Shown: positions 35,165 to 45,604, counted from the first letter of the stretch. The stretch: 64,000 bases of DNA from Pandoraea nosoerga (GCF_902459585.1 NZ_CABPSC010000004.1:62001-126000); one strand, 5' to 3'. Notes: generated from the sequence alone by a model not told the origin. Made by a program: numbers and translations.

Positions 35165-35614
35165 TTATTGCGACAGGCGGTTGGGCGTGTCGTGCGTTTC
35201 GAAATAGGTCTGGAACGCCACGGCAAGGCCGACCATCATCAGCATGGCGCCGACAAACAGAGAGACGGCCACGATGATGACCGCCGTCCACCCCGAGCGC
35301 GACTTCCGGTGCGCGCTCGTATTGAATTGGGCGTCCCAGCGCTCGTCGGGACGCAGACCGTAGACGATGGCGGCAAGAAAGGCCGAGAACAACGAAATTG
35401 CGCCGAGGATCGCCAGCACCCAGCCGGCGGGGGAACGCAGCTCGCTCGTCACCAGCAGTCCCCAGCCCGCAACGCCGCATGCCGAGCCCACGACATGGGC
35501 CCAGCCAAAACGGTCGCGAAGACCGTAAAGGTAAAAGCGGTGCAGTCCGAGCGTTCCGAACAGCATGGCGAGTCCGGCGGTCAGGGTCTTGGATTTATAA
35601 GCGACTGCGTTCAT
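35165..35614 (-). CDS. TM2/NINE-type membrane protein
   Basis: A 149-residue inner-membrane protein with four hydrophobic segments. The beginning (LTAGLAMLFGTLGLHRFYLYGL) is the TM2-domain signature, and a cytoplasmic loop RPDERWDAQFN precedes the last span. TM2 proteins have no general known role. It sits between the META-domain lipoprotein (9-base gap) and the DUF2520 gene in one leftward unit. Confidence 0.82.
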   Translation of the reverse strand: MNAVAYKSKTLTAGLAMLFGTLGLHRFYLYGLRDRFGWAHVVGSACGVAGWGLLVTSELRSPAGWVLAILGAISLFSAFLAAIVYGLRPDERWDAQFNTSAHRKSRSGWTAVIIVAVSLFVGAMLMMVGLAVAFQTYFETHDTPNRLSQ

Positions 35615-35623
35615 CGGAAGGCG

Positions 35624-36436
35624 TTAACGGGAAGGCGTTTCTCGAATGACTTCGACGAGCGTCCAGCGCATGCTCGACGCGTCTGCGGGCGGATTTTCCA
35701 CCGGCTCACCGTGGATTTTCACGCGGTATTCTACGCCGGGCTTCCACTCGAAGCCATCGATGTGGGCATACCAGAGTTCCCACTGCGCCTTGCCCGAGTC
35801 GTCGGCATCGCGCACCCGCAAACATTTGCGCGGCGCGACGCCGACGCAGTCCGCCATCTTCGAGTCGACGTCGAGGATCCGGTCCTCCGTCTTCCGGTTT
35901 CCGGCGGGGGCCGCAATGGTGCGATTGAGCAACGTCTGCGACGCGTATGTCAGCGTCTCGCCGTCCGCAGTGCTGAGCATCAACTGCGTATCGCGGCGCT
36001 CGAAGCGCGTTACGCGTGGCAGCGTCCTCAGATAACGGTCTTCAAACGCCATCGAATCCGGGCATGCCATGCGCGTGGCGGCCGGTGCCTGCAGAGTCAC
36101 TTGTCCTTTGCCCGGGCCGATCTTGTACTGGCCGAAGATGCGATTGCAGCCGCCGGTGCCGGAAAAAGCGTCCTTGTCATTGAACGTCAGGTTGATCGAG
36201 CGACCTTCCGGCAGGCTCGGGATGTCGCCGGGGCCTTCCCACTTCATCAACTGCCAGGTGCCGAGAATGTCGGCCGGTGCGGTGGCTGCGGCCGACGCGT
36301 CTGGCGACGCCGACGATGGATTGGCGCCCCCGCCGGACGGCGCTGCGCAACCGGCCAGCATGGCCGCCGGCACGATCAGAGCCGCCAGATAGGAAGCAAG
36401 CGACGAAGGCAGGAACGAGAATCGGCGTTGAGTCAT
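35624..36436 (-). CDS. META/DUF4377-domain lipoprotein (HslJ-like)
   Basis: A 270-residue lipoprotein. The lipobox MLAGC places the lipid-bearing Cys at about residue 30, followed by an Ala/Ser/Pro-rich linker. A META domain (ILGTWQLMKWEG... GTGGCNRIFGQYKI, here given in parts) covers about residues 57-160 and is the HslJ fold linked to stress and novobiocin tolerance in Escherichia coli. The C-terminal part (VGVAPRKCLRVRDAD, WTLVEVIRE) matches DUF4377. Two Cys pairs could form disulfides. Confidence 0.85.
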   Translation of the reverse strand: MTQRRFSFLPSSLASYLAALIVPAAMLAGCAAPSGGGANPSSASPDASAAATAPADILGTWQLMKWEGPGDIPSLPEGRSINLTFNDKDAFSGTGGCNRIFGQYKIGPGKGQVTLQAPAATRMACPDSMAFEDRYLRTLPRVTRFERRDTQLMLSTADGETLTYASQTLLNRTIAAPAGNRKTEDRILDVDSKMADCVGVAPRKCLRVRDADDSGKAQWELWYAHIDGFEWKPGVEYRVKIHGEPVENPPADASSMRWTLVEVIRETPSR

Positions 36437-36619
36437 GATGGGATTGGCTCGTAGTGGCGAAGAGGGCGGCCGGCGAAGCGGTTGCGATGAACCGGGAGTG
36501 GAATGTCCTGATGGTGCCGCGAATACCGTGAAGCGTTGACCGGCAGTGCGCGGTCCCGGTTCCCCTTTGCAGGGCAATGGACGGTGGGAATCGCAGTGAG
36601 TCGCCTGCATGGCCATGTT

Positions 36620-37840
36620 TCACGGTTTGCGGTACGTGATGCGATAGATCGCGCCGGCGTAGTCGTCGCTGATCAGCAAGGAACCGTCGGGGAGCGCGAG
36701 GAGGTCGACGGGACGTCCCCAGACCGACTCGTCGCTGCCGAGCCAGCCCTGTGCGAAAACCTCCTGTCGAGTGACATTGCCTTTGGCGTCGAGCACGGCG
36801 CGGACTACCCGATAGCCGACCTTGCGGGCGCGGTTCCAAGACCCATGTTCCGCGATGAAGATGCTGCCCCGATAGTCTTCCGGGAATTGCTTGCCTGTAT
36901 AAAACCGCATGCCTAGTGCGGCGACATGCGCGCCCAGCTTGGTCATTGGTGGAGAGAAGGCGGCGCAGGGTTTCTCCTGGCCGAACTCCGGGTCGACAAC
37001 GTCGCCCGCGTGGCAATACGGAAATCCGAAATGTTCGCCGGCGCGGGCCAGGCGGTCGAGCTCGTCGTCCGGCACGTCGTCGCCCAGGAGGTCGCGGCCG
37101 TTGTCCGTGAACCAAAGTGTGCCGGTGCCCGGTTGCCAGTCGAAGCCAACGGTGTTGCGTACACCGCGAGCCGCTACCCGCCAGTCGCTGCCGTCCGGCT
37201 TCATGCTTCCGATCATGGCGTAGCGGTTTTCGTCGCGCTTGCAGGCATTGCACGGCGCGCCGACCCCGACGTAGAGCCGCTGATCAGGGCCGAAGGCGAT
37301 ATAACGACCGCCGTGGTGGCTTTCGGCCGGAAGCCTGTCGTATACGACGACAGGCTTGCCCGGCTTGTCGAGCCGGTTCTCGATGTCGTCGAGTTTGAGA
37401 ATGTGAGAGACGGCCGATATATAGAGGCTGCCATTGCGCATCGCCACGCCGATGGGCATGTTCAGACCGGCCGCGACGGTGCGCACCTTCGCCGCATAGG
37501 CGCGGGAGGGATCCAGCGTGATGGCGTAGACGTTCCCCTGCGCGCGGCTGCCCACGAACAGTGTGCCCCTGGGGCCGAGTACCATGCCCCGGGCGCCGGG
37601 GACCTGATCGGAGAGCACTTCGACGTGGAAACCGGGAGGCAGCGAGAGACGTTCGATGGGCAGGGCGTCTCGCGCGGCCGCCGGTACAGGCGCGGCGGCA
37701 AGACATGCGGCAAGCAGGCCCGCGAAACGCAACCCGCCCAGCCATCGCGTGCGACGCCACAGGCGGGCGCCGGGTGTGGCAGGCCGCAAGGCCCATCGTG
37801 GCGGCGAGCGGAGCAGACATCCATCGGCAAATCGTCGCAT
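36620..37840 (-). CDS. PQQ-dependent sorbosone/glucose dehydrogenase-like protein
   Basis: A 406-residue exported beta-propeller protein of the GDSL/sorbosone dehydrogenase (soluble PQQ sugar dehydrogenase) family. A signal peptide follows an Arg-rich start (cleavage near AAARDA, about residue 57), which is long, so a later start is possible. Family signatures are LPPGFHVEVLSD, SHHGGRYIAFGPD, GVRNTVGFDWQP, TDNGRDLLGDD, FIAEHGSWNR and GRPVDLLALPDGSLLISDD. It should act on aldoses or sorbosone in the periplasm, but many members have no proven substrate. Confidence 0.85.
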   Translation of the reverse strand: MRRFADGCLLRSPPRWALRPATPGARLWRRTRWLGGLRFAGLLAACLAAAPVPAAARDALPIERLSLPPGFHVEVLSDQVPGARGMVLGPRGTLFVGSRAQGNVYAITLDPSRAYAAKVRTVAAGLNMPIGVAMRNGSLYISAVSHILKLDDIENRLDKPGKPVVVYDRLPAESHHGGRYIAFGPDQRLYVGVGAPCNACKRDENRYAMIGSMKPDGSDWRVAARGVRNTVGFDWQPGTGTLWFTDNGRDLLGDDVPDDELDRLARAGEHFGFPYCHAGDVVDPEFGQEKPCAAFSPPMTKLGAHVAALGMRFYTGKQFPEDYRGSIFIAEHGSWNRARKVGYRVVRAVLDAKGNVTRQEVFAQGWLGSDESVWGRPVDLLALPDGSLLISDDYAGAIYRITYRKP

Positions 37841-37966
37841 GCAGGACTCGCTTTACACAAAGGATTCGTGCATTGTAGACCAGTGGCTGCCGTGCCCGGA
37901 TTGCTGCGGTGCGGGGGCCAATACGGGCGCGGCTTGGCGGGGTGTGCCGGCGGTCTGGCGAAGTGT

Positions 37967-37995
37967 TTGTTTTGACGGGGGTTTTGCGCTATAAT
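37967..37995 (+). promoter_or_regulatory. Sigma-70 promoter of rpsP operon
   Basis: TTGTTT and TATAAT with exactly 17 bases between, 45 bases before the rpsP ATG. The -10 is a perfect consensus, as expected for a ribosomal protein operon. Confidence 0.75.
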
Positions 37996-38040
37996 CACGC
38001 GTTTTCTGTCCGAACACCTCTGGATTCACAAGGATTTATT

Positions 38041-38292
38041 ATGGTCGTTATCCGCCTGGCTCGCGGCGGCGCGAAGAAGCGCCCGTTCTACAACATCGTT
38101 GCAACCGACTCGCGTAACCGCCGCGATGGCCGCTTCATCGAGCGTATTGGCTTCTACAACCCGGTCGCTGCCGAAGGCACGGAAGGTCTGCGCATCGCTC
38201 AAGACCGTCTGACGTACTGGCAAGGCGTTGGCGCGCAACTGTCGCCGACCGTGGCTCGCCTGATCAAGCAAGGCGCCAAGGCTGCTGCCTGA
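38041..38292 (+). CDS. rpsP: 30S ribosomal protein S16
   Basis: An 83-residue ribosomal protein with the S16 start [20 protein letters not shown] and [12 protein letters not shown]. First gene of the conserved rpsP-rimM-trmD-rplS operon. Confidence 0.99.
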   Translation: MVVIRLARGGAKKRPFYNIVATDSRNRRDGRFIERIGFYNPVAAEGTEGLRIAQDRLTYWQGVGAQLSPTVARLIKQGAKAAA

Positions 38293-38413
38293 GCGTTTAG
38301 CCAGATACGCATTGCTGTCGGTCTGCCGATAGCACAAGAATCGAACGGCGGTGCCTGCTCCGGAGCGATCGGGAGCGGGCATCGCCGTGTGTTCGTCACA
38401 ACGTTGGATTGGC

Positions 38414-39049
38414 ATGGTTCGTTCCGATCGACCCACACGTGCGCGGGCGCCGCTGAAAGCCGGCGCTGCCGGTGAGCGTGCGGAGCAGGTGCTCGCTCCG
38501 ATATCCGAGGTGCCCGACGATCTCGTCGAACTCGGCTATATCGGCGATGCCTATGGAATTCGCGGCTGGATCAAGGTGCAACCGCACACGGGCGAAGGCG
38601 AAGGGCTCCTGTCTGCGGACCGCTGGTATTTTCGGCGTCCCGGTGAGTCGACTTATTCGATGGCTCACGTGTTACATAGCCGCGGGCATTCCGGAACGGT
38701 CGTCGCGCAACTGCGCGGCAGCGCGAACCGGACGGCGGCCGAGGCGCTCAAGGGCCTTCAGGTCTGGGTGCCGCGCAGTGCCTTTCCGACGGCGGGTGAA
38801 GACGAGTTCTACTGGGTCGATCTCATTGGCGCCCAGGTGACGAATTTGCAGGACGAAGTCCTCGGCAAGGTCGTGGGACTGCTCGACAACGGCGTTCATA
38901 CCGTGTTGCGCGTCGCCTACGAGACGGCGCCCGTGGACGGAAAGCCGGCGAAGACGGCCGAGCGGCTGATCCCGTTCGTCGGGCGGTACGTGCAGACCGT
39001 CGACGTCGACGCGGGGCGTATTGTGGCCGACTGGGGCCTCGATTACTGA
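38414..39049 (+). CDS. rimM: 16S rRNA processing protein RimM
   Basis: A 211-residue ribosome assembly factor that binds S19 and matures the 30S head. The N-terminal RimM domain contains LVELGYIGDAYGIRGWIKVQ (about residues 39-58), and the C-terminal PRC-barrel begins EFYWVDLIGAQV and ends PFVGRYVQTVDVDAGRIVADW. The N-terminal 35 residues are a poorly conserved Arg/Ala-rich extension. The ATG at 38414 has only a weak GGATTGG site, so a later start is possible. Confidence 0.95.
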   Translation: MVRSDRPTRARAPLKAGAAGERAEQVLAPISEVPDDLVELGYIGDAYGIRGWIKVQPHTGEGEGLLSADRWYFRRPGESTYSMAHVLHSRGHSGTVVAQLRGSANRTAAEALKGLQVWVPRSAFPTAGEDEFYWVDLIGAQVTNLQDEVLGKVVGLLDNGVHTVLRVAYETAPVDGKPAKTAERLIPFVGRYVQTVDVDAGRIVADWGLDY

Positions 39050-39118
39050 GTTGCCGATTGTTGCTGATTGATTGCCCGGCCGTTGCATGTCCGGGCACCT
39101 CTGGACGGATCCGGTCTG

Positions 39119-39889
39119 ATGCAGTTTGACGTCGTCACGCTCTTTCCCGAGATGTTTCGGGCGCTGACCGATTGGGGCGTCACCAGCCGGGCGCTGAAGC
39201 AGTCTCGCTACGATGTGCGGTTCTGGAATCCTCGGGATTTCACGCACAACAACTATCGTACGGTCGACGATCGTCCTTACGGTGGTGGTCCGGGCATGGT
39301 CATGCTGGCCAAGCCGCTGGACGACGCGATCGCCGCGGCGAAAGCGGCGCAGGCCGAAGCGGGCGTCGCACGCGGCAGAGTGCTGCTGATGTCGCCGCAG
39401 GGCAAGCCGCTCACGCATCGTCGCGTGGTGGAACTGAGTCAGCAGGAGAAGGGACTGATTCTGCTGTGCGGGCGTTACGAGGCGATCGACCAGCGTCTCA
39501 TTGATCGTGTCGTCGACGAAGAGATCAGTGTGGGCGACTTCGTGCTCTCGGGTGGGGAACTGCCCGCGATGGCGTTGATGGACTCGTTGATCCGGCTATT
39601 GCCAGGTGCGCTCAACGACGCGCAGTCGGCCGAGCAGGACAGCTTCGTGAACGGACTGCTCGACTGCCCGCACTACACGCGGCCGGAAGAGTACGAAGGG
39701 GTGCGGGTGCCGGACGTGCTGTTGGGCGGGCACCATGCAGAGATCGAAAAATGGCGACGTCGCGAGGCGTTGGCCAACACATGGCGCAAGCGTCCCGACC
39801 TGATCGAGAGCGCGCGCGCCAACGGATTGCTCAGCCGTGCCGACGAGGCGTGGCTGGCAAGCCTGAAGGCCGACTCGTCGGCCAAGTAA
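39119..39889 (+). CDS. trmD: tRNA (guanine-N1)-methyltransferase
   Basis: A 256-residue SPOUT methyltransferase making m1G37 in tRNAs, which prevents frameshifting. Signatures: [13 protein letters not shown] at the start, [13 protein letters not shown], the knot-forming [12 protein letters not shown] and [17 protein letters not shown], then [22 protein letters not shown]. The ATG at 39119 is the natural start. Confidence 0.98.
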   Translation: MQFDVVTLFPEMFRALTDWGVTSRALKQSRYDVRFWNPRDFTHNNYRTVDDRPYGGGPGMVMLAKPLDDAIAAAKAAQAEAGVARGRVLLMSPQGKPLTHRRVVELSQQEKGLILLCGRYEAIDQRLIDRVVDEEISVGDFVLSGGELPAMALMDSLIRLLPGALNDAQSAEQDSFVNGLLDCPHYTRPEEYEGVRVPDVLLGGHHAEIEKWRRREALANTWRKRPDLIESARANGLLSRADEAWLASLKADSSAK

Positions 39890-39993
39890 GGCAGCGGGTG
39901 TCGTCATGGGGACGGCATTCGGTTTGAACCCATCCTCTGTCGGGGCCGGCATGCCGGTATGAAACGCCGATACGATGGCACAAGGAGTGGTAA

Positions 39994-40380
39994 ATGAATC
40001 TGATCCAAAAGATCGAGCAGGAAGAAATCGCGCGTCTGACCGCGAACAAGACGATTCCCGAATTCGCCCCGGGCGACACCGTGATCGTCAACGTGAACGT
40101 GGTGGAAGGTAACCGCAAGCGTGTGCAGGCCTACGAAGGCGTCGTGATCGCCAAGCGTAACCGTGGTCTGAACTCGGCGTTCATCGTTCGCAAGATTTCG
40201 TCGGGTGAAGGCGTCGAGCGTACGTTCCAGACGTACTCCCCGCTGATCGCCAGCATCGAAGTCAAGCGTCGTGGTGACGTTCGCCGCGCGAAGCTGTACT
40301 ATCTGCGCGAGCGTTCGGGCAAGTCGGCACGTATCAAGGAAAAGCTCACGTTCAAGAGCAAGACCGCTGCTGCCGAGTAA
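39994..40380 (+). CDS. rplS: 50S ribosomal protein L19
   Basis: A 128-residue L19 protein located at the 30S-50S interface. [31 protein letters not shown] and [20 protein letters not shown] are typical. Last gene of the operon, followed by a strong terminator. Confidence 0.99.
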   Translation: MNLIQKIEQEEIARLTANKTIPEFAPGDTVIVNVNVVEGNRKRVQAYEGVVIAKRNRGLNSAFIVRKISSGEGVERTFQTYSPLIASIEVKRRGDVRRAKLYYLRERSGKSARIKEKLTFKSKTAAAE

Positions 40381-40435
40381 GTCGGACGCCGCTACGCCTG
40401 GCGACCTCGTGGCCGGGCGCAGCCAAAGCCGCATG

Positions 40436-40463
40436 GAAAAAGCACCCTCCGGGGTGCTTTTTT
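40436..40463 (+). terminator. Intrinsic terminator of rpsP-rplS operon
   Basis: AGCACCC-TCCG-GGGTGCT followed by a T-run and preceded by five A. Confidence 0.92.
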
Positions 40464-40617
40464 CGTATGGACGAGCTTTCCGAAACCGGCGTCTTGCGGC
40501 GCCGCATCATGCGCGCGGTATCGCACGAATTGCCATGGGATTCGGTTTTTCTTCGCGTGCACGCACTTTTGTCTTCCTCGCTAAAATAGCGGAGTTCTCC
40601 CTCCTTCCAAGGTCTAC

Positions 40618-41304
40618 GTGGCGCCACCTCTTATCCTGCATCCTGAAGCGTTGCCCATCGTCTCGACAGGCGAGGGTGAGCCTTCGGTGCCGGCGGAGCG
40701 GCTCGCGCCCGACGCACTGCGAGACCGACTCGCGCATCCGCCGCTCTGGACGCCGGACGCGAGTATCGTGGAGGTCGCTCCCTCCGCACGCTTTACGCCG
40801 CGCGCCGCGGCGGTGCTGGTGCCCTTGGTCATGCGCCCGCAGGGTACGACGGTTCTGTTCACACAGCGTACACAACATCTGAGCACGCACGCGGGACAGA
40901 TCAGTTTCCCCGGAGGCAGCCGAGAGCCTGACGATCCGACGCCGATTGCCACCGCGCTGCGCGAATCGCGCGAAGAGATCGGCCTGGACTCCGGCGTGGT
41001 GGAGGTCATCGGCAGTCTGCCCGACTATGTGACGCGCACCGGCTTTCGCATCGCACCCGTGATTGGCCTGCTCAAGCCGCCATTCGATCTCGTGGCCGAC
41101 GCCGGCGAAGTGGCGGAAATCTTCGAGGTCCCGCTGGAGTTCCTGATGAACCCGACGAACCATCAGGTACGCCTCTTCAACTATCAGATGGGCGAGCGCC
41201 GCTTCTACTCGATGCCTTATCCGAAGGCGACCGGCGGCGAGTATTTCATCTGGGGGGCGACGGCCGCCATGCTGCGGAATTTCTACCAGCTGCTGCGGGC
41301 CTGA
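40618..41304 (+). CDS. NUDIX hydrolase, coenzyme A pyrophosphatase type
   Basis: A 228-residue NUDIX enzyme of the CoA diphosphatase group. The UPF0035 motif LSTHAGQISFPGG (about residues 88-100) directly precedes the NUDIX box ending RESREEIGL. Such enzymes split CoA or oxidised CoA to phosphopantetheine and 3',5'-ADP. The start is GTG at 40618. An N-terminal 65-residue extension precedes the domain. It lies in its usual place after the rplS operon. Confidence 0.88.
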   Translation: MAPPLILHPEALPIVSTGEGEPSVPAERLAPDALRDRLAHPPLWTPDASIVEVAPSARFTPRAAAVLVPLVMRPQGTTVLFTQRTQHLSTHAGQISFPGGSREPDDPTPIATALRESREEIGLDSGVVEVIGSLPDYVTRTGFRIAPVIGLLKPPFDLVADAGEVAEIFEVPLEFLMNPTNHQVRLFNYQMGERRFYSMPYPKATGGEYFIWGATAAMLRNFYQLLRA

Positions 41305-41439
41305 CGCGACGAACGGATCGATCGCGCAAGATGTCTGCCCGAACCGGCGGACGCACGCGCCGCGACGGCGCGCAGGGCGGGTATCCACGAGAAGCTGTGC
41401 TATCGTTACACCATTCCGTCCGATGATCTGATCGCACGC

Positions 41440-42378
41440 ATGACATTCTTTTCGGTACTCCTCGCGCTGATCCTCGAGCAGGTGCGTGCCCTCTCCACGC
41501 AGAACCCGATCTACAACCTGATTCGCTCCCACGCGGCCCATACATCGCAAACGTTCGATGCCGGACAGCCGCGTCATGGTGTGCTGGCATGGCTCGTCGT
41601 GGTCCTGCCGTTCGTGCTTGGCGTCGGCCTCATCTATTACCTGCTGATGCGGGTCAATATTTTTCTGGGCTTCGCGTGGAACGTGCTGATCGTCTATCTG
41701 ACGATGGGCTTTCGTCAGTTCAGCCACTATTTCACCGATATCCACGTTGCCCTGAACAACGACAACGCAAACGAGGCGCGCGAAATCCTGCGCCAGTGGA
41801 TCGGCGTCGACACGGTCGACATGCCGGTCGACGAGATCGTGCGCCACACGCTGCTGCATGCGGTCATCGCGTCGCATCGCCACGTCTTTGGCGTGTTCTT
41901 CTGGTTCCTGATGCCAATAGGCCCGGCGGGCGCGGTGCTCTACCGCCTTGCCGAGTATCTGTCGCGTCGCTGGACGGAAGCGGCGCCGGACCGCAGCCCG
42001 GGCTTCGGCGCGTTCGCGCGCAAGGCGTTCTATGTGATCGACTGGGTTCCCGCGCGGCTCACCGCAATCGGTTTTGCGATCGTCGGCAACTTCGAGGACG
42101 CGATCTACGCATGGCGTCATTACGCCAAGCAATGGCCGAACGAGAACGAGGGGATTCTGCTTGCCGCGGGCAGCGGCGCGTTAGGCGCGCGACTCGCCGG
42201 GCCGCTGGCGGAGGTGTCGAGTGTCGACGCCCTCAATCAAGGCGACGACGCCGTCCTGCCCGTCGGCAGTGAGTGCACGCCGCGTACCCTTCAGGCGGCC
42301 GTCGGTCTGGTCTGGCGCGCCGTCTTGTTGTGGATGCTGCTCCTCTTGCTGCTCACGCTGGCCGTATGGCTCGGTTGA
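41440..42378 (+). CDS. CobD/CbiB-family membrane protein
   Basis: A 312-residue integral membrane protein related to CobD/CbiB and AmpE. Hydrophobic segments lie near the N-terminus, at about residues 48-92, about 145-165 and at the C-terminus. The centre keeps VDMPVDEIVRHTLLHAVIASHRHVFGVFFW, cited only by its ends, and GFGAFARKAFYVIDWVP. No cobalamin genes are nearby, so a true cobalamin role is doubtful; in Burkholderiaceae the gene is a stable neighbour of this housekeeping block. No promoter was identified. Confidence 0.82.
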   Translation: MTFFSVLLALILEQVRALSTQNPIYNLIRSHAAHTSQTFDAGQPRHGVLAWLVVVLPFVLGVGLIYYLLMRVNIFLGFAWNVLIVYLTMGFRQFSHYFTDIHVALNNDNANEAREILRQWIGVDTVDMPVDEIVRHTLLHAVIASHRHVFGVFFWFLMPIGPAGAVLYRLAEYLSRRWTEAAPDRSPGFGAFARKAFYVIDWVPARLTAIGFAIVGNFEDAIYAWRHYAKQWPNENEGILLAAGSGALGARLAGPLAEVSSVDALNQGDDAVLPVGSECTPRTLQAAVGLVWRAVLLWMLLLLLLTLAVWLG

Positions 42379-42431
42379 CGGCTGGCGGTGCGAACGCGCC
42401 GCGTCAAGATACGCTGCCATTCGATGGCAAG

Positions 42432-42456
42432 AACCCCGCCGAGGCGGGGTTTTTTC
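42432..42456 (+). terminator. Intrinsic terminator between convergent genes
   Basis: AACCCCGCC-GA-GGCGGGGTT followed by TTTTTC, between the CobD-like gene and the convergent rsgA. Confidence 0.92.
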
Positions 42457-42484
42457 ATGTCCGGCGCGACATGCGAAGACCGTT

Positions 42485-43429
42485 TCAGTACGGAATCTGC
42501 TGCTCGGACTCATGCACGAGCTGCGCATAGAGCGCATGGCGCTGTGCCGAGACGCGGCCCGCCGCAACGGCCTCGAGAATCGCGCAGCCCGGCTCCTTCA
42601 GGTGGTGACAGTTGTAGAACCGACAACCCGTCAGCAGCGGACGAAACTCGGGAAAGGCCCTCTCCAGCGCACCTTCCTTGAGATGGTGCAAGCCAAACTC
42701 CTGGAACCCGGGCGAATCGATCAGCAAGCCGCCTTCAGGCAGATGGAAGCAGCGCGTGAAGGTCGTCGTATGCTTGCCGGAATTGAGCACCGTCGAGATC
42801 TCGCGCGTCGCGGCGTCGGCGTCCGGGACGAGCAGGTTCACGAGACTCGATTTGCCCATCCCCGATTGTCCGAGCAGCAGCGAGGCCTGGTGCGCGAGCC
42901 GCGGCTGCAGCAAGGCCGTCGCGGCTTTCGGATCGGCGCGCACCGACAGTTCCAGCACTTCGTAGCCCAGCGCGCGGTACGGCGCCAGTCGTTCGCGGGC
43001 GGCCGGTACGGCGTGCGTGACGTCCGTCTTGTTCAGGACGATGAGCGGGCGCAGTTCGTTGGCTTCGGCGGCAACGAGCGCCCGGCCCAGCAGGTCTTCG
43101 CTGAAATACGGCTCGGTCGCGAGCATGATGACCAGCTGATCGATGTTCGCCGCGAACAGCTTGCTCTTGAATTGATCCGACCGGTACAACAGATTGCGCC
43201 GCGGCAGAATCTCCTCGATCACGCCCTGGTCGCCCGTGCGCGCCCATTGCACTTCGTCGCCGACGGCGATTTCGCTCTTTTTGCCGCGCGGAAAACACAG
43301 CACCGTCTCGCCATCGTCGGCTTCCACGAGGTAGTGGCGGCCGTGTGCCGCCGTCACGCGTCCGTGGCGGCGCGCCTGCTGCGCGGTCACGGCAACCGGC
43401 GAAGCCTTGCCCTTCACGCCGCGCTTCAT
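42485..43429 (-). CDS. rsgA: Ribosome small subunit-dependent GTPase A
   Basis: A 314-residue circularly permuted GTPase that matures the 30S subunit. Order: OB-fold ([19 protein letters not shown]), then G4 VLNKTD before G1 [13 protein letters not shown]3 DSPGFQEFG, and a C-terminal zinc knuckle with Cys-Cys-His-Cys ([14 protein letters not shown]). Its ATG overlaps the M48 protease stop (ATGA). Confidence 0.96.
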   Translation of the reverse strand: MKRGVKGKASPVAVTAQQARRHGRVTAAHGRHYLVEADDGETVLCFPRGKKSEIAVGDEVQWARTGDQGVIEEILPRRNLLYRSDQFKSKLFAANIDQLVIMLATEPYFSEDLLGRALVAAEANELRPLIVLNKTDVTHAVPAARERLAPYRALGYEVLELSVRADPKAATALLQPRLAHQASLLLGQSGMGKSSLVNLLVPDADAATREISTVLNSGKHTTTFTRCFHLPEGGLLIDSPGFQEFGLHHLKEGALERAFPEFRPLLTGCRFYNCHHLKEPGCAILEAVAAGRVSAQRHALYAQLVHESEQQIPY

Positions 43430-44673
43430 GCGTGCCCCAGCAAACGGTCGATGCGCTGGGAGGCCGGAGGATGCGAGTAGTAGAACGCCGTGTAGACCGG
43501 GTCGGGCGTGAGCGTCGAGGCGTTGTCCTGGTACAGCTTGACCAGCGCGTTGACCAGATCGCCGGCCTCGGTCTGGCTCGCGGCGAAGGCGTCGGCCTCG
43601 AACTCGTGCTTGCGCGAGCTCAGGCTGCTCAGCGGGCTGGCGAAGAAGCCGAACACCGGCAGCACGAGGAAGAACAGCACCAGCGCCAGTGCGTTGTTGC
43701 TGCCGGTCATCGACGGCATCACGCCCAGCTCCGTATAGAACCACGTGCGGCCGGCGAGCCAGCCCAGCAACGCGAGAAACGCGAGCGAAAGCGCGAAAGC
43801 GACGGCCAGCCGCTTGGTAATGTGGCGACGCTTGAAATGGCCGAGCTCATGCGCGAGCACGGCTTCGATTTCCGCGGGCGAGAGCCGCTCGATCAGCGTG
43901 TCAAAGAACACGATGCGCTTGGCGCGCCCGAAGCCGCTGAAATACGCGTTGCCGTGCGCCGAGCGCTTGGAGCCGTCCATCACGAACAGCCCGCGCGCCG
44001 CGAAGCCGCAACGTTGCATGAGGCCTTCGATGCGCTGCGCCAGCGAGGCGTCCGAGAGCGGCTCGAACTTGTTGAACATCGGTGCAATGACGTGCGGGAA
44101 GATGAACTGCACGAACAGGTTGAACGCGACCCAGACCACCCATGCGTACAGCCACCACAGGGTCCCGGCGCGCTCCATCAGCCAGAGTACGACGAAGAGC
44201 AGCGGCAGGCCGAGCACAATGCCCACGGCCGTGCCCTTGAGAAGATCGGCAATGAACAGACCGAGCGACATCCGGTTGAAGCCGAAGCGCTGCTCGATCA
44301 CGAACTGGCGGATATAGGTGAACGGCAGGTCCACGATGCCGGAAACGAGCAGCACGGCGCCGATCAGCGCGATCTGGCCGACGTAACCTTGCCCGAGCCA
44401 TTCCGAAATGCCGATGTGCAGCGCGTTCAGCCCGCCGAGCAGCGTGAACGCCACGAGCAGCACGGCCTGCGCGAATATCTCCGCCATGCCCAGGCGGGTG
44501 CGGGCGACCGTGTAGTCGGCGGCGCGCTGGTGATCGGTCAGCGTGATCGTATCGGCGAACCGCGCGGGCACGGCGGCCCGGTGCGCGACCACATGGCGGA
44601 TCTGGCGGGCGGCCAGCCACAGTTTGGTCATGACCATCGCCAGCAGGAAGATCACGAAGAGATAGGTGAACAT
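43426..44673 (-). CDS. M48 family (Ste24-like) membrane metalloprotease
   Basis: A 415-residue zinc endopeptidase with about seven membrane segments. The catalytic motif [11 protein letters not shown] lies near residue 271 and the third ligand in [14 protein letters not shown] near residue 346; [12 protein letters not shown] precedes the core as in CAAX-protease-type Ste24 proteins. It probably takes part in membrane protein quality control. It is first in a two-gene leftward unit with rsgA and divergent from orn. Confidence 0.9.
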   Translation of the reverse strand: MFTYLFVIFLLAMVMTKLWLAARQIRHVVAHRAAVPARFADTITLTDHQRAADYTVARTRLGMAEIFAQAVLLVAFTLLGGLNALHIGISEWLGQGYVGQIALIGAVLLVSGIVDLPFTYIRQFVIEQRFGFNRMSLGLFIADLLKGTAVGIVLGLPLLFVVLWLMERAGTLWWLYAWVVWVAFNLFVQFIFPHVIAPMFNKFEPLSDASLAQRIEGLMQRCGFAARGLFVMDGSKRSAHGNAYFSGFGRAKRIVFFDTLIERLSPAEIEAVLAHELGHFKRRHITKRLAVAFALSLAFLALLGWLAGRTWFYTELGVMPSMTGSNNALALVLFFLVLPVFGFFASPLSSLSSRKHEFEADAFAASQTEAGDLVNALVKLYQDNASTLTPDPVYTAFYYSHPPASQRIDRLLGHA

Positions 44674-44775
44674 GCGCTTAAGAAGAATCCGAAGTATGCG
44701 AGAATTATAAGTTCTTTCGACCGGCCAGGCGCCTGGCTGGCCGTCCACCGACGCGTTTTCCAGAGTCCTCCGATC

Positions 44776-45417
44776 ATGTCCGCCACTTCGTCCCAAAATT
44801 CCACGCCAGCCGAGAGCGAACTGGCGCTTGCGCGCGCCGAGTTCAATCTGGTCTGGCTCGATATGGAAATGACTGGTCTGCAGCCTGAGAGCGACCGGAT
44901 CATCGAAGTGGCGGTGGTCGTCACGGACTCGGCGCTCACACGTCGTATCGAAGGCCCGGTGTTCGCCATCCACCAATCGGACGCGGTACTCGACGGCATG
45001 GACGACTGGAACAAGTCGACGCATGGCCGCTCGGGCCTCATCGATCGCGTCAAGGCGTCCACGATCGACGAAGCGACGGCCGAAGCCCGGCTGATCGAGT
45101 TTCTCTCCCAATACGTGCCGCCCAACAAGTCACCGATGTGCGGTAACTCGATTTGCCAGGACCGCCGCTTCATGGCGCGCTACATGCCCAAGCTCGAAGC
45201 GTTTTTCCACTATCGCAATCTGGACGTGAGCACGCTCAAGGAACTGTGCCGCCGCTGGGAGCCGGCCGTCTACAAGGGGTTCACGAAGCGCGCCGCACAC
45301 ACGGCGCTGGCCGACATCCACGAGTCCATCGACGAGCTCGTGTACTACCGCGAGCACTTCCTGAGGACCTCGGTGCCTGGCGGCCCCGAGTCCGGCGCGG
45401 CGATCGTATCGGCCTGA
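44776..45417 (+). CDS. orn: Oligoribonuclease
   Basis: A 213-residue DEDDh 3'-5' exonuclease that finishes RNA and pGpG degradation. [20 protein letters not shown] supplies the first Asp and Glu, then [22 protein letters not shown] and [17 protein letters not shown]. The ATG at 44776 gives a 24-residue extension before the conserved domain. The last codons lie in a 9-bp tandem array. Confidence 0.97.
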   Translation: MSATSSQNSTPAESELALARAEFNLVWLDMEMTGLQPESDRIIEVAVVVTDSALTRRIEGPVFAIHQSDAVLDGMDDWNKSTHGRSGLIDRVKASTIDEATAEARLIEFLSQYVPPNKSPMCGNSICQDRRFMARYMPKLEAFFHYRNLDVSTLKELCRRWEPAVYKGFTKRAAHTALADIHESIDELVYYREHFLRTSVPGGPESGAAIVSA

Positions 45418-45446
45418 TCCGCCTGATCCGCCTGATCGGCCTGATC
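45411..45446. repeat. 9-bp tandem array, 4 units, at the orn stop
   Basis: GGCCTGATC and CGCCTGATC units; the orn TGA is inside the first unit, and each further unit carries the same TGA. The array is between orn and the convergent mogA gene. Confidence 0.88.
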
Positions 45447-45524
45447 CGCCAGACGTGGGAGCTGGCTCAGGCGCGTCGCGCCTGCCGCGGCCGCTTAATG
45501 CGGAAACACCCGGCGAAACACCGG

Positions 45525-45555
45525 AAAAACGCCAGCGCATGACGCTGGCGTTTTT
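45525..45555. terminator. Bidirectional terminator, orn / mogA
   Basis: AAAAACGCCAGCG-CATGA-CGCTGGCGTTTTT serves both convergent genes. Confidence 0.93.
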
Positions 45556-45604
45556 CATGGCGCCATGCTGGCAGGCCGAGCGCGCCGGGCCCGCGAAGAT
45601 CCCG

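Noticed and set aside
33872-36454. Long open frame on the + strand (860 codons)
   Set aside because: It spans three convincing minus-strand genes and a tandem array and has no recognisable domain.
43345-45417. 690-codon frame ending in oligoribonuclease
   Set aside because: Only the last 213 residues are real; the rest is a shadow of the M48 protease and rsgA. The orn ATG at 44776 gives the family length.
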